The notes under the pieces were generated by a model. That model was not told where the DNA came from. It was given only the letters and a program-made list of their open reading frames with translations, and did no database searches. From Opitutaceae bacterium (lineage in GTDB: Bacteria > Verrucomicrobiota > Verrucomicrobiia > Opitutales > Opitutaceae): 64,000 bases of DNA. Within the stretch, counting starts at the first letter, position 1. The number at the start of each line of letters is the position of its first letter. Positions 16,806 through 25,110 of the stretch are shown here, one piece after another. The translations under genes and the position numbers were made by a program. The stretch spans positions 43,938 to 107,937 of the forward strand of contig JAIXQE010000220.1 in NCBI GenBank assembly GCA_027485815.1. The letters run 5' to 3'.

Positions 16806-18068
16806 ATGAAGAGACTGCTCCTCGCCACTTTGCCCTGTATCCTCTTCGCCGGCTCGCCCGGCGGAAAAGACCCCGCCCCTGCCCCGGCGCTGGCGCACAC
16901 CGTGGTGCTGACCAAGCTGGACGCTCCGTGGGACATGGCCTTTTTGCCCGACGGGACGATGTTCTTCACCGAGAAGTGCCTTGGCCTGTCCGTCCGGCTG
17001 CCCAACGGCACGGTGGTGAAGCTGCTCGGGATGAAGGACTCCAAGGGCTACGCCTCGACCGCGAATGACCTGTTCTGCGAGGGCCAAGCCGGCATGCAGG
17101 GGGTCGCCGTTGATCCCGACTTCGCCCGCAACCGCTTCCTTTACGTCTACGCGACGTCGAGCCTCACCGCCCCGGGCACGAACCGGGTGCTGCGGCTGAA
17201 GGTCAACGCCGACGTGACCGCGGTGTCCGGACGCGTGGACATCGTCGCCGACATCCCCTACAAGGACAAGGCGAACGACCTGCCCTTCGGGGGACCCGGC
17301 GCGCACAATGGGGGCCGCCTGCGCTTCAGCCCCGGCGATGGCTACCTGTACGTGACCACGGGCGACACGCACAACAGCGTGGTGCCCCAGAGCCCGACCC
17401 TCCTCGGGGGCAAGGTCCTGCGCATCGATCGTGACGGCAAGGCCGCGCCGAACAATGGCGCTCCCGCGGGCTTCGATCGGCGCATCTACACCTACGGGCA
17501 CCGCAACCCGCAGGGCCTCACCTTCCGGCCGGGTACCCATCAGCCGTTCACCGCCGAGAATGGTCCCTGGCACAGCGACGAGGTCACGGCGCTCCGCGCG
17601 GGCGGCAACGCGGGCTGGGATCCCCGGCCGAACATGGCGGGACGCGGGGATTGCCCGGCCGGCTACTGCGGCTACAGCCCGAACCAGATGGGTCCGATGG
17701 ATCCCAAGGAACGGTCGGCCTACATGCCGATGACCGATCTGAAGACTTATCCCGACGCGATGCGGCCGGCTTGGAACAACGACGGCCTGTCGCAGGGTAT
17801 GTTCAGCGCCACCTTTGTCAGTGGTCCGCAATGGAAGGGGTGGGACGGCCGGATGATCGTGGGCTTCGCCGGCATCGGCATGCACGGCACGCCCGTGGGG
17901 AACCGGCTCGATGTGCTCGACCTCGCCGCCGACGGCCTTTCCGCCACGCGCACCACGGTGAAGCTGCCGATGCCCGCCGCCCGCTTCCGGTCGCTGGTGC
18001 AGGGACCGGACGGCAACCTCTACGTGGCGGTCGACGAGGGAACGATCTACCGGATGACCCCGCAATGA
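16806..18068 (+). CDS. PQQ-dependent sorbosone/aldose sugar dehydrogenase
   Basis: The 420-residue periplasmic protein has a signal peptide (about 1-18) and a six-bladed propeller of the soluble glucose/sorbosone dehydrogenase family. Supporting segments are LDAPWDMAFLPDGTMFFTEK, GMQGVAVDPDFARNRFLYVY, GGPGAHNGGRLRFSPGDGYL, YTYGHRNPQGLTFRPG and NGPWHSDEVTALRAGGNAGW. The His in GAHNGG and the RNPQG loop correspond to PQQ and substrate-site residues of the family. It would oxidise aldoses to lactones. Its stop codon overlaps the start of a cytochrome c gene (ATGA), a natural electron acceptor. No PQQ biosynthesis genes lie in the window. Confidence 0.85.
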   Translation: MKRLLLATLPCILFAGSPGGKDPAPAPALAHTVVLTKLDAPWDMAFLPDGTMFFTEKCLGLSVRLPNGTVVKLLGMKDSKGYASTANDLFCEGQAGMQGVAVDPDFARNRFLYVYATSSLTAPGTNRVLRLKVNADVTAVSGRVDIVADIPYKDKANDLPFGGPGAHNGGRLRFSPGDGYLYVTTGDTHNSVVPQSPTLLGGKVLRIDRDGKAAPNNGAPAGFDRRIYTYGHRNPQGLTFRPGTHQPFTAENGPWHSDEVTALRAGGNAGWDPRPNMAGRGDCPAGYCGYSPNQMGPMDPKERSAYMPMTDLKTYPDAMRPAWNNDGLSQGMFSATFVSGPQWKGWDGRMIVGFAGIGMHGTPVGNRLDVLDLAADGLSATRTTVKLPMPAARFRSLVQGPDGNLYVAVDEGTIYRMTPQ

Positions 18069-18460
18069 GTCTCCCCAAGGTCACGCCCCCAGGCCCCCAT
18101 CGCCGGCACCGCCGCGGCGGGCCGGAGGGGGCGGCTTCCCCGTGTCGCGCGCTGAAGGCCTCGTGGGTCCTCGCGGCGGGCGTCCTTTGCCTCCCCGTGA
18201 ACCGCGCGGTCGCGGACGAGGAAATGTACAAGGCCAAGAACTGCTTCGCCTGCCACCGGGTCGACCGGAACCACCTCGCGCCGCAGTTCAAGGTCATCGC
18301 GGCGAAGTACGCCGGGGCGCCGGGCGCCGAGGACCTGCTGGCGCGGAAGATCCGCGAGGGCGGCGTGGGCGTCTGGGGCAACACGCCGATGCCGCCGCAG
18401 CCTCAGGTCACGGAGTCCGAGGCCGGCACGCTCGCGCGTTGGATTTTGGGGCTCAAGTGA
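18065..18460 (+). CDS. Small class I cytochrome c
   Basis: The 131-residue exported protein has haem-binding CFACH at residues 60-64 and a likely axial Met in NTPMPPQPQV near residue 108. This is the c551/c552 arrangement. The start at ATG 18065 overlaps the dehydrogenase stop, which makes the N-region about 30 residues before the hydrophobic stretch WVLAAGVLCLPV. A later start giving a shorter signal peptide is possible. Coupling to the upstream sugar dehydrogenase implies it accepts that enzyme's electrons and carries them to an oxidase. Confidence 0.85.
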   Translation: MSLPKVTPPGPHRRHRRGGPEGAASPCRALKASWVLAAGVLCLPVNRAVADEEMYKAKNCFACHRVDRNHLAPQFKVIAAKYAGAPGAEDLLARKIREGGVGVWGNTPMPPQPQVTESEAGTLARWILGLK

Positions 18461-18488
18461 GCCCGCGAAGGGCGAGCGGGGCGGGAGG

Positions 18489-18507
18489 CGGGTGCAGCTT
18501 GCACCCG
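18489..18507. terminator. Small perfect hairpin downstream of cytochrome c gene
   Basis: CGGGTGCA and TGCACCCG form a perfect 8-base stem around GCT, 29 bases after the cytochrome stop. No T tract follows on either strand, so it may be an mRNA 3' stabiliser, a small repeat or a weak terminator. The rest of the gap to tRNA-Ala is G-rich and shows nothing recognisable. Confidence 0.35.
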
Positions 18508-18574
18508 AGGAGCAAAACGCGGGGGGCAGCGGGAGGCGCATGCGCTGCACCGGCGTAGGCCGGAAGACTTCCGG

Positions 18575-18650
18575 TGGTGGACCCTAGCGGGTTCGAACCG
18601 CTGACCTCCTCAATGCCATTGAGGCGCTCTACCAACTGAGCTAAGAGCCC
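18575..18650 (-). tRNA. tRNA-Ala (anticodon GGC)
   Basis: The 76-base gene on the minus strand begins GGGCTCTTAGCTCAG and ends GGGTCCACCA with encoded CCA. Anticodon stem CCTCA/TGAGG frames the loop ATGGCAT, giving GGC. The D-arm (AGCTCAGTTGGTAGAGC) and T-arm (GCGGTTCGAACCCGC) are intact. Confidence 0.97.
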
Positions 18651-18707
18651 GAGCCACTGACGAAGGGCCAAGAAATCCGACCTCACCCTCCGAACGCAAG
18701 GACTTTT

Positions 18708-19721
18708 TCAGCCTTGGTCGCGGTCGCGCATCGTGAAGACGAACTCGAAGGTCTCCGCGGCGCGATGCTCGGACGGGCGCGCGGGCATCCGCACGCGGCG
18801 CACCGCCGCCAGCACTGCCTGGTCGAACTCGCGGCTGCCCGAGGACACCGTGATCCGCGCGCCGCTGAGCGAACCATCCGGGTTGCTCCGCACCTCCAGG
18901 GTGGCCTTGAGCGAGTCGCTCACGCCCGGGGGCGGTTCGAAGGCCGACCGCAGCTCCCGCTTGAAATACGCATAATAGCTGTCGAGCACGCCCTCGCCTG
19001 AACTGGTGAGCGCCTTGCCGCCCGCCCCACCCTTGCGGTTCGCCGTGGACCCGCCGACCACGCCCTTGGCGATTCCCTCGCCGTCGATGCGGGCGACCTT
19101 GGTCGCGGGCGCCTTCGCACCGCCGCCCTTGGCCCGCTGGGCGCGGTCGAACTCCTCCTTGGTCATCCGCTTCGCGTCCTCAGCCGCCCGCTTGCGCTCC
19201 TCCGCCTGCCGCTTCTGCTCCGCCTCGCGCTCCCGGCGCAGCTGCAGCTTGGCCTTCGCGTCGCCCCGCACGATCTCGTACTGGATCTTCTTCTTGAAGT
19301 TGGGCACGGGCTCATTGCCCGCGGTGGAGGGCGCCTTCTCCGGGGGCGTCTTTTCCGCCTTTTCCACGGGCGGCGCAGGCGTGGGTGGAGCCTTGGCGGC
19401 AGGTACCGGCGGCGGCACCGCGACCGGCGCGGGCGCGACGGGCGCGACTTCGGGCTCCGGTTCGGGGGGACGCAGCAGGGCGGGCGGCTCCGGCCGGGGC
19501 GCGGCGGCGGCGGGAACACTGAGTTTCACCCCGCCCTCAACCCCCAGCGCCGGCGCCTCGGTGGCGGCGTAGTTGTCACCCTCCCCCGCCACCAGCTCGA
19601 TGATCCGGGAAACCTCCGGTTCGCGGTTCGCGGCGACAAAGCCGAGCCCGAGCGCCAGCGCGACAGCCACCGCGTGCAGCGCGAGCGACTGAAGAAATCC
19701 GCGGGAGGAGCTGTCGGTCAT
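18708..19721 (-). CDS. tonB: TonB family energy transducer
   Basis: The 337-residue inner-membrane protein has a single N-terminal membrane anchor (about 12-30) and a long Pro-rich, charged periplasmic spacer with PEPEPEVAP and repeated PPVEKAEKTPP. A Lys/Glu/Arg-rich helix follows (about 160-200). The C-terminal TonB/TolA-like domain (about 245-337) contains LKATLEVRSNPDGSLSGARI and AAVRRVRMPA. It links the proton-driven ExbBD complex to outer-membrane receptors. It lies 22 bases after exbD in an exbB-exbD-tonB operon. The long charged helix also recalls TolA, so a Tol-Pal role is an alternative. Confidence 0.82.
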   Translation of the reverse strand: MTDSSSRGFLQSLALHAVAVALALGLGFVAANREPEVSRIIELVAGEGDNYAATEAPALGVEGGVKLSVPAAAAPRPEPPALLRPPEPEPEVAPVAPAPVAVPPPVPAAKAPPTPAPPVEKAEKTPPEKAPSTAGNEPVPNFKKKIQYEIVRGDAKAKLQLRREREAEQKRQAEERKRAAEDAKRMTKEEFDRAQRAKGGGAKAPATKVARIDGEGIAKGVVGGSTANRKGGAGGKALTSSGEGVLDSYYAYFKRELRSAFEPPPGVSDSLKATLEVRSNPDGSLSGARITVSSGSREFDQAVLAAVRRVRMPARPSEHRAAETFEFVFTMRDRDQG

Positions 19722-19743
19722 CGCCGGGAATGCGGGCGGCCGC

Positions 19744-20175
19744 TCAGGAGTCGGTCTTCGAATCGAGGGTGATCCGGGTGAGTCCGGCGCGCTGGAGCTC
19801 GGTCATCACCTCGGCGACCTTCTGGAACGGCACCGCGGCGTCGCCCCGCACGCGGATGACGGGGGGCTTGGGCTCGGCGGCCAGCGCGGCGAGGCGGGGG
19901 CGGAGTTGGGCGAGCGTCAGCGGCGTCGGCTGGTTGTCCAGGTAGAACCCGCGCGCGTCGATGGCGACGGCGACGTGCCGCTCGTCGGGCTTGGACTTCG
20001 GCGGCGGCGCCTTGGCCACCGAGGGCAGGTTCACGGCGACCGTCTGCTCCTGCTGGATCAGCGGGGTGGCGATCATGAAGATGACCAGCAAAATGAACCC
20101 GAGGTCGATGAGGTTCGTGACGTTCAGGTCGGCGATCGCGTGAGCGGCGCGCGGACGGCGGAAGTTGCGGGCCAT
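19744..20175 (-). CDS. exbD: Biopolymer transporter ExbD/TolR
   Basis: The 143-residue protein has one membrane helix (about 18-40, NLIDLGFILLVIFMIATPL) with the conserved proton-channel Asp in LIDLGF. A periplasmic domain follows with EQTVAVNLPSVA and PVIRVRGDAAVPFQKVAEVM, typical of ExbD/TolR. It couples proton flow to TonB. It starts 11 bases after exbB, and the TonB gene follows 22 bases after its stop. Confidence 0.9.
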   Translation of the reverse strand: MARNFRRPRAAHAIADLNVTNLIDLGFILLVIFMIATPLIQQEQTVAVNLPSVAKAPPPKSKPDERHVAVAIDARGFYLDNQPTPLTLAQLRPRLAALAAEPKPPVIRVRGDAAVPFQKVAEVMTELQRAGLTRITLDSKTDS

Positions 20176-20186
20176 GGCCGGGCGGG

Positions 20187-20888
20187 TCAGCTGGACTCGA
20201 GCTCGAGGCGGTCGGCGAGGCTGGAGGCGTAGTTCTCCAGCTCCGTGGTCATCCGGCGGGTGTGGCTGAGGAGCAGGTTGTAGCCGAACACCGAGGGGAT
20301 CGCGACCACGAGGCCGGCGATGGTGGCGAGCATCGCGCCGGAGACGCCGGGGGCGAGCTGTTGGATGCCGGCGGTCTGCTGGGTGGCGATGGCGCTGAAG
20401 GCCTCCATCACGCCCCAGACCGTGCCGAGCAGCCCGATGAAGGGGGCACCGGAGACGATCGAGGCGAGGAAGATCATGTTCGACTCGTAGCGGAGCGTCT
20501 GGCGGGCGATCGCCCGCTGGATGGCGTTCTCGGACTGCTCGAGCCGGGCGCGGGGGTCATCGCGGCCGCGCTCGCGGTCGTGGGCGGCGGCGCGGCGGTA
20601 GCACTCGATGGCGTCGGCGAACAGGTCCGCGTACGGGATCGAGCGGGGGGCGCGGAACGTGTCGGGAACGTCGAGCAGGGAGCGCTGGTCGCGCAGGTGC
20701 TGCTCGAAGGAGAGGTTGAGCCCGCGGAGGCGCTTCAGCTCGTGGTGTTTGCCGAACATGATCGTCCAGGCGACGAGGCTGAAGAGCGCGAGGCCGAGGA
20801 CGATCGTCTTGTCGATCGTCCCGCAGCGTTCGAAGATCTCGATGATGTTGGCGGCCAGGACCGGCGAGGCGAAGAGCTGCACAGGCAT
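20187..20888 (-). CDS. exbB: MotA/TolQ/ExbB proton channel protein
   Basis: The 233-residue inner-membrane protein has three predicted membrane helices: about 28-46, 140-165 (SGAPFIGLLGTVWGVMEAF) and 180-205 (ATIAGLVVAIPSVFGYNLL). A cytoplasmic loop with RQTLRYESNMIF lies between the first two. The GLLGTVWG and AGLVVAIP segments are family signatures. It is the first gene of the exbB-exbD-tonB operon and forms the pentameric channel. A divergent PfkB kinase gene starts 110 bases away. Confidence 0.9.
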   Translation of the reverse strand: MPVQLFASPVLAANIIEIFERCGTIDKTIVLGLALFSLVAWTIMFGKHHELKRLRGLNLSFEQHLRDQRSLLDVPDTFRAPRSIPYADLFADAIECYRRAAAHDRERGRDDPRARLEQSENAIQRAIARQTLRYESNMIFLASIVSGAPFIGLLGTVWGVMEAFSAIATQQTAGIQQLAPGVSGAMLATIAGLVVAIPSVFGYNLLLSHTRRMTTELENYASSLADRLELESS

Positions 20889-20998
20889 ATCTGGACGGAA
20901 CCGTTGGCTGCTTTCACCGGCTGCAGCAACGGAAAAGCCGGCGGCGGCCGAATGAGGTTGCCGCGCGCGCGGCCGGCGGCTTCCTCCGGCGCTCCGCC

Positions 20999-22105
20999 AT
21001 GTTCCGCGCCCGCACCCTCCGCCAGCTCGCCGCCCGGCCCGCCCGCGTCCGCCGCGCCCTCGTGGGCTTCGACGGCTTCGTCGACTCGATCGTGGCCCCG
21101 GTCGGGCTGCGCCGCGGCCCGGGGGACGACTTCACCCCGATCCCCACCCTCGCCGAGCTGGGCACGCGGATCTCCGCGGCCGCCGGGATGAGCACCAACC
21201 TCGAGTTGCACCCCCGCGGGGACAAGCTGGGCGGCAACGGCCCGATCATGGCGAACGCCCTGCTCGCGCTGGGGAGCCAGCTGACCTACGTGGGCGCGCT
21301 CGGCCGGCCGGCCGTGCACCCGGTGTTCGCCGACCTCGCGGCGCGGGCGCGGGTCTTTTCCCTCGCCGAGGCGGCGCACACCCTCGCCGTCGAGTGCCGC
21401 GACGGGAAGCTGATGCTCGGGCGGATGCGCAGCCTCGACGAGATCACCTACCCCCGCCTGGCCGAGGTCGTGGGGGAGGACACGCTCCGCGCGGAGCTGG
21501 CCGGGGCGGACCTCGCGGCGTTCGTCAACTGGACGATGATCCCGCACCTCACGGCCGTCCTCCGGGAATTGCGCTCGCGGATCGTGGCGGGGCTCCCGGC
21601 GGCGGGGGCGGCACGACGCTACTTCTTCGACCTCGCGGACCCGGAGAAGCGGGCGGTGGCGGACCTGCGGGAGGCCCTCGCGGAGATCGCGGCCTTCGAG
21701 GCCCACGGCCGGGTCACCCTTGGGTTGAACCTCAAGGAGGCGCGGCAGGTGGCGGCGGCGCTGGGCGTGCCGGAACCCGACGAGGGGGAGGCGGCGCTGC
21801 GGGGCGCGGCGGCGGCGCTGCGGACGCGCCTCGGCGTGGACACCGTCGTCATCCATCCGCGGGCGGCGGCGGCGTGCGCGGGGGCGGAAGGCACCGCGTG
21901 GGTGCCGGGGCCATTCACCGCCGAGCCGCGGATCACCACCGGCGCGGGGGACCACTTCAACGCCGGCTTCGCCACCGGACAGCTCCTCGGCCTCGACGCG
22001 GAGGGTTGCCTGACCCTCGGCGTCGCCACCAGCGGGCATTACGTGCGGACCGGGGAGAGCCCGGACCTGCCGACGCTCGAAACCTTCCTCGCCAACTGGC
22101 GTTGA
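20999..22105 (+). CDS. PfkB/ribokinase family carbohydrate kinase
   Basis: The 368-residue cytoplasmic kinase has the N-terminal substrate region ALVGFDGFVDSIV and GGNGPIMANALLALG, and the C-terminal ATP/anion-hole motif TTGAGDHFNAGFATG (about residues 316-330) with the catalytic Asp. The natural sugar substrate is not evident. The inserted region around residues 40-75 is longer than in ribokinase. tmk begins 19 bases downstream and holB after it, so the three may be cotranscribed. No Shine-Dalgarno precedes the ATG. Confidence 0.8.
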   Translation: MFRARTLRQLAARPARVRRALVGFDGFVDSIVAPVGLRRGPGDDFTPIPTLAELGTRISAAAGMSTNLELHPRGDKLGGNGPIMANALLALGSQLTYVGALGRPAVHPVFADLAARARVFSLAEAAHTLAVECRDGKLMLGRMRSLDEITYPRLAEVVGEDTLRAELAGADLAAFVNWTMIPHLTAVLRELRSRIVAGLPAAGAARRYFFDLADPEKRAVADLREALAEIAAFEAHGRVTLGLNLKEARQVAAALGVPEPDEGEAALRGAAAALRTRLGVDTVVIHPRAAAACAGAEGTAWVPGPFTAEPRITTGAGDHFNAGFATGQLLGLDAEGCLTLGVATSGHYVRTGESPDLPTLETFLANWR

Positions 22106-22124
22106 GCCCGCCATCACGCCCCCC

Positions 22125-22775
22125 ATGCCGCTGCCGCATAAACCCGCTGGGCGCCTGGTTTCCTTCGAGGGATCCGAGGGCGCCGGGAAGTCGACCCAGA
22201 TCGCCCGGCTCGCGGCCCAGTTCCAGCAGGCCGGCCGCGAGGTGGTGACCACGCGCGAGCCCGGCGGGACGGAGATCGGCGAGCAGATCCGGAACCTGCT
22301 CGTGCACAATTCCAAGGGGGACGAGATGTGCGCCGAGACCGAGCTGCTGCTCTTCGCGGCGGCCCGCGCGCAGCTCGTGCGCGAGGTGATCGCGCCCGCG
22401 CTGCTCCGGGGCGCGATCGTCCTGAGCGACCGGTTCCTCGACTCCTCCACCGTCTACCAGGGGATCGGGCGCAACCTCGCGGCGGATCCGGTGAGCCAGA
22501 TCAACCGCTTCGCGGTGGGCAACGTGATGCCCGACCTGACCGTCGTGCTCGACGTGCCCGAGGAGGTGAGCCTCGCCCGCCTGAAGCGCCGCGCCTCCGG
22601 GTTGCCGGACCGCATGGAGCGCCAGAACGTCGAGTTCTACCGCAAGGTGCGCGAGGGTTACCTGGTCCTCGCCCGCGGCCTGCCCGAGCGCTTCGTGCTC
22701 CTCGACGGCACCCAGCCCGAGGACGTGATCGAGCGGCGGATCCGCGCGGAACTCGCCGCCCGCCTCGGCTGCTGA
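22125..22775 (+). CDS. tmk: Thymidylate kinase
   Basis: This 216-residue enzyme phosphorylates dTMP to dTDP for DNA synthesis. The P-loop is FEGSEGAGKST (about residues 14-24). The DR(Y/F) motif is in LSDRFLDSSTVYQG (about 102-115). The lid segment RMERQNVEFYRKVREGY and the REPGG sequence (TTREPGGTEIG) fit bacterial TMPKs. It is followed 6 bases later by holB, a common pairing in bacteria. Confidence 0.93.
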   Translation: MPLPHKPAGRLVSFEGSEGAGKSTQIARLAAQFQQAGREVVTTREPGGTEIGEQIRNLLVHNSKGDEMCAETELLLFAAARAQLVREVIAPALLRGAIVLSDRFLDSSTVYQGIGRNLAADPVSQINRFAVGNVMPDLTVVLDVPEEVSLARLKRRASGLPDRMERQNVEFYRKVREGYLVLARGLPERFVLLDGTQPEDVIERRIRAELAARLGC

Positions 22776-22781
22776 CCGCTG

Positions 22782-23747
22782 ATGCCCCCGGTTCCCGCCA
22801 CCCCCTGGCCCGCCGCCCTCGAGGGCACCCCCTCCGCGGCGGTGATCGAGCAGGCGATCCGGCGCGGGCGGCTCGCGCACAGTCTGCTGCTGCACGGCGA
22901 CGATCCCACCACCCTCGCGGGCGTGGCGGCGGCGATCGCGGACCGCCTGCTGCGCGGACCGGCCGCGGCGGCCGCGTTCGCCCCGGAGCAGCATCCCGAC
23001 TGCTTCACTCTCCGTCCGGCGGGCAAGTCACGCCAGATCTCGGCCGACGCCACCCGCGCCCTCATCGCCAAGCTGCAGGTCTCCCCGGTGGTCGCGCCGG
23101 CCAAGGTCGCGATCCTCCACGAGGTGGACCGGATGAACACCGCGGCGGCGAACGTCTTCCTCAAGACCCTCGAGGAACCCCCGCGCGACACCACGCTGCT
23201 GCTGCTCACGACGCGCCCCTACGCGCTGTTGCCGACCATCCGGAGCCGCGTGCTGATCTTCCGTTTCCCCACCACTGGGAGCGCCGTGGCGGCGGACGGC
23301 TGGCCCGCGTGGCTCGAGGATTACCAGGCCTGGCTCGGGCGCCTGGTCGACGGCGTCGGCGGCGACCGCAAGGCCGTGGCGGACCAGGTCCTCGGCCTCT
23401 ACGGCCTCGTGGCGCGGTTCAGCGCGGTGCTCGAGCACGCGACCGCGGAAGCCTGGAAGGTGGAGAAGGCGAAGCTGCCGGCGGAGTTGGACGACGATGA
23501 GCAGGTAGCGATCGAGACCGGCCTGGCCGTCGGCCTGCGCACCCGGCTCCTCGTCGAGATTGAACACGCGACCCGCGCCTTCGCCCTGCCCCGACTGCGG
23601 GAGGGCGACGAGGCGACCCGCCGCGCGCTGGTCGCGGCCGTGGGGCAATTGGAGCAGGACACCGCCCTGCTCCGGCTCAACCTGAACGAGGCGGCAGCGC
23701 TGGAGGGGTTTCTCCTCGCGAGCCTGCGCGCCTGGAGCCGGCGCTGA
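22782..23747 (+). CDS. holB: DNA polymerase III delta-prime subunit
   Basis: This 321-residue protein is the clamp-loader delta-prime subunit. It has HSLLLHGDD in place of a working P-loop, AKVAILHEVDRMNTAAANVF and LKTLEEPPRDTTLLLLT. The arginine-finger region TIRSRV replaces the SRC motif. The four zinc-ligand cysteines of typical DnaX-like modules are not visible. The C-terminal collar region is poorly conserved. Its TGA (23745-23747) directly abuts the convergent glgC stop at 23748. Confidence 0.85.
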   Translation: MPPVPATPWPAALEGTPSAAVIEQAIRRGRLAHSLLLHGDDPTTLAGVAAAIADRLLRGPAAAAAFAPEQHPDCFTLRPAGKSRQISADATRALIAKLQVSPVVAPAKVAILHEVDRMNTAAANVFLKTLEEPPRDTTLLLLTTRPYALLPTIRSRVLIFRFPTTGSAVAADGWPAWLEDYQAWLGRLVDGVGGDRKAVADQVLGLYGLVARFSAVLEHATAEAWKVEKAKLPAELDDDEQVAIETGLAVGLRTRLLVEIEHATRAFALPRLREGDEATRRALVAAVGQLEQDTALLRLNLNEAAALEGFLLASLRAWSRR

Positions 23748-25034
23748 TCAGACCACCGTGCCCGGGGCCAGGTGCACGTTCTTGGGCACCACCAGCACCC
23801 CGTCGCGGATGATGACCGAGCCGCTGACGTAAGTCCCGTCCGGCTTGCCGCGGGGCGACAGCACGCAGCCGTCCCCGATCCGCGTGTTCTTGTCGATGAT
23901 CGCGCCGGAGATGCGGCAGTTGCGGCCGATCCCGAGGTGCGGACGGCCGGCGAGGCGGTTGGCGTCGTGCTGCCCCTCATCCTCGTACTCGTCGTTGCCC
24001 ATCAGGATCGAATCCTCGACGTGACTGCCCTCGCCGATGACGCAGCGCACCCCGAGCACCGCGCGCTTGAGGCTGGAATCGGTGATGATGCAGCCGTCGC
24101 CGATCACGGCGTGGTCGATCTGGCAGCGGTTCACCTTCGAGGCGGGCAGGAAGCGCGCGTGGGTGTAGATCGGCGCCGAGGGATCGTAGAAGTTGAACGG
24201 CGGCAGCGGCTGCGCCAGGGCGAGGTTGGCCTCGAAGAAGGCGCGCACCGTGCCGATGTCCTCCCAATAGCCCTCGAAGAGGTGGGCGAAGAGCTTCCGT
24301 TTCCCGAGCAGGCCGGGGATGATCTCCTTGCCGAAGTCGGTCATCGCGTTGTCGAGCGCCATCTCGAGCACGTAGCGGTTGAAGACGTAGATGCCCATCG
24401 AGGCGAGGCAGCGCCGCTCCGGGCAGGGCGACAACTCGGCCTCGAGGGCGGGGCTGACGGCGAGGCTCTCGATCACCGCGGGGTCCTTGGGCTTCTCGAC
24501 GAAGCGGACGATGCCGTGGTCGTCGCGCACCTCCATCAGGCCGAGGCCGGCGACCTTCGAGACCGGGACGGGGATTGCGGCGATCGTGACGTCCGCCGCG
24601 TTCGCGAGGTGCTCGGCGATGATCCGGCGGAAATCCATCCGGTAGAGCTGGTCGCCCGAGAGGATCAGGACCAGGTCGTGCGGGAAATTGCGGAAATGGA
24701 GAAGGTTGCGCCGGACCGCGTCGGCGGTGCCCTGGTACCAGTCGGAACCGCGCTCGGTCTGCTCGGCCGCGAGGATGTCGACGAAGCCGCCACCGAAGGG
24801 ATCGAAGTGGTAGGTGCTCTGGACGTGGCGGTGGAGGGACTGCGTCTGGAACTGCGTCAGCAGAAACATCCGGTTGATGTCGCTGTTGAGGCAGTTGCTG
24901 ATCGGGATGTCGACGAGCCGGTACTTCCCTGCGAGGGGCACGGCAGGCTTGCAGCGCTCGAGCGTGAGGGGTTGCAGCCGGGTGCCGCGGCCGCCGCCCA
25001 TGATGACGGCAAGGACTCGTTTCTGGGTGTTCAT
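23748..25034 (-). CDS. glgC: Glucose-1-phosphate adenylyltransferase
   Basis: GlgC makes ADP-glucose from ATP and glucose-1-phosphate, the committed step of glycogen synthesis. The 428-residue protein has the nucleotidyltransferase start IMGGGRGTRLQPLTLERCKP, then AVPLAGKYRLVDIPISNCLNS, YQGTADAVRRN and GDQLYRMD. A C-terminal left-handed beta-helix carries hexapeptide repeats (IGDGCIITDSSL and similar). ATG 25034 is the only start consistent with the fold. The gene is divergent from an epimerase gene. Phosphoglucomutase and UDP-sugar pyrophosphorylase genes elsewhere in the window share its substrate pool. Confidence 0.92.
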   Translation of the reverse strand: MNTQKRVLAVIMGGGRGTRLQPLTLERCKPAVPLAGKYRLVDIPISNCLNSDINRMFLLTQFQTQSLHRHVQSTYHFDPFGGGFVDILAAEQTERGSDWYQGTADAVRRNLLHFRNFPHDLVLILSGDQLYRMDFRRIIAEHLANAADVTIAAIPVPVSKVAGLGLMEVRDDHGIVRFVEKPKDPAVIESLAVSPALEAELSPCPERRCLASMGIYVFNRYVLEMALDNAMTDFGKEIIPGLLGKRKLFAHLFEGYWEDIGTVRAFFEANLALAQPLPPFNFYDPSAPIYTHARFLPASKVNRCQIDHAVIGDGCIITDSSLKRAVLGVRCVIGEGSHVEDSILMGNDEYEDEGQHDANRLAGRPHLGIGRNCRISGAIIDKNTRIGDGCVLSPRGKPDGTYVSGSVIIRDGVLVVPKNVHLAPGTVV

Positions 25035-25110
25035 GGAGGGGGGGGGCGGGAGCGGTCGGGCTTGCCCCACGTTTGTCCGCGAACCAGCTTTCGCCAGCAC
25101 TTTCTTGCCC

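Noticed and set aside
18489..18507. Confident intrinsic terminator after the cytochrome c gene
   Set aside because: The stem is perfect but no T tract follows on either strand, so it is kept only as a low-confidence hairpin.
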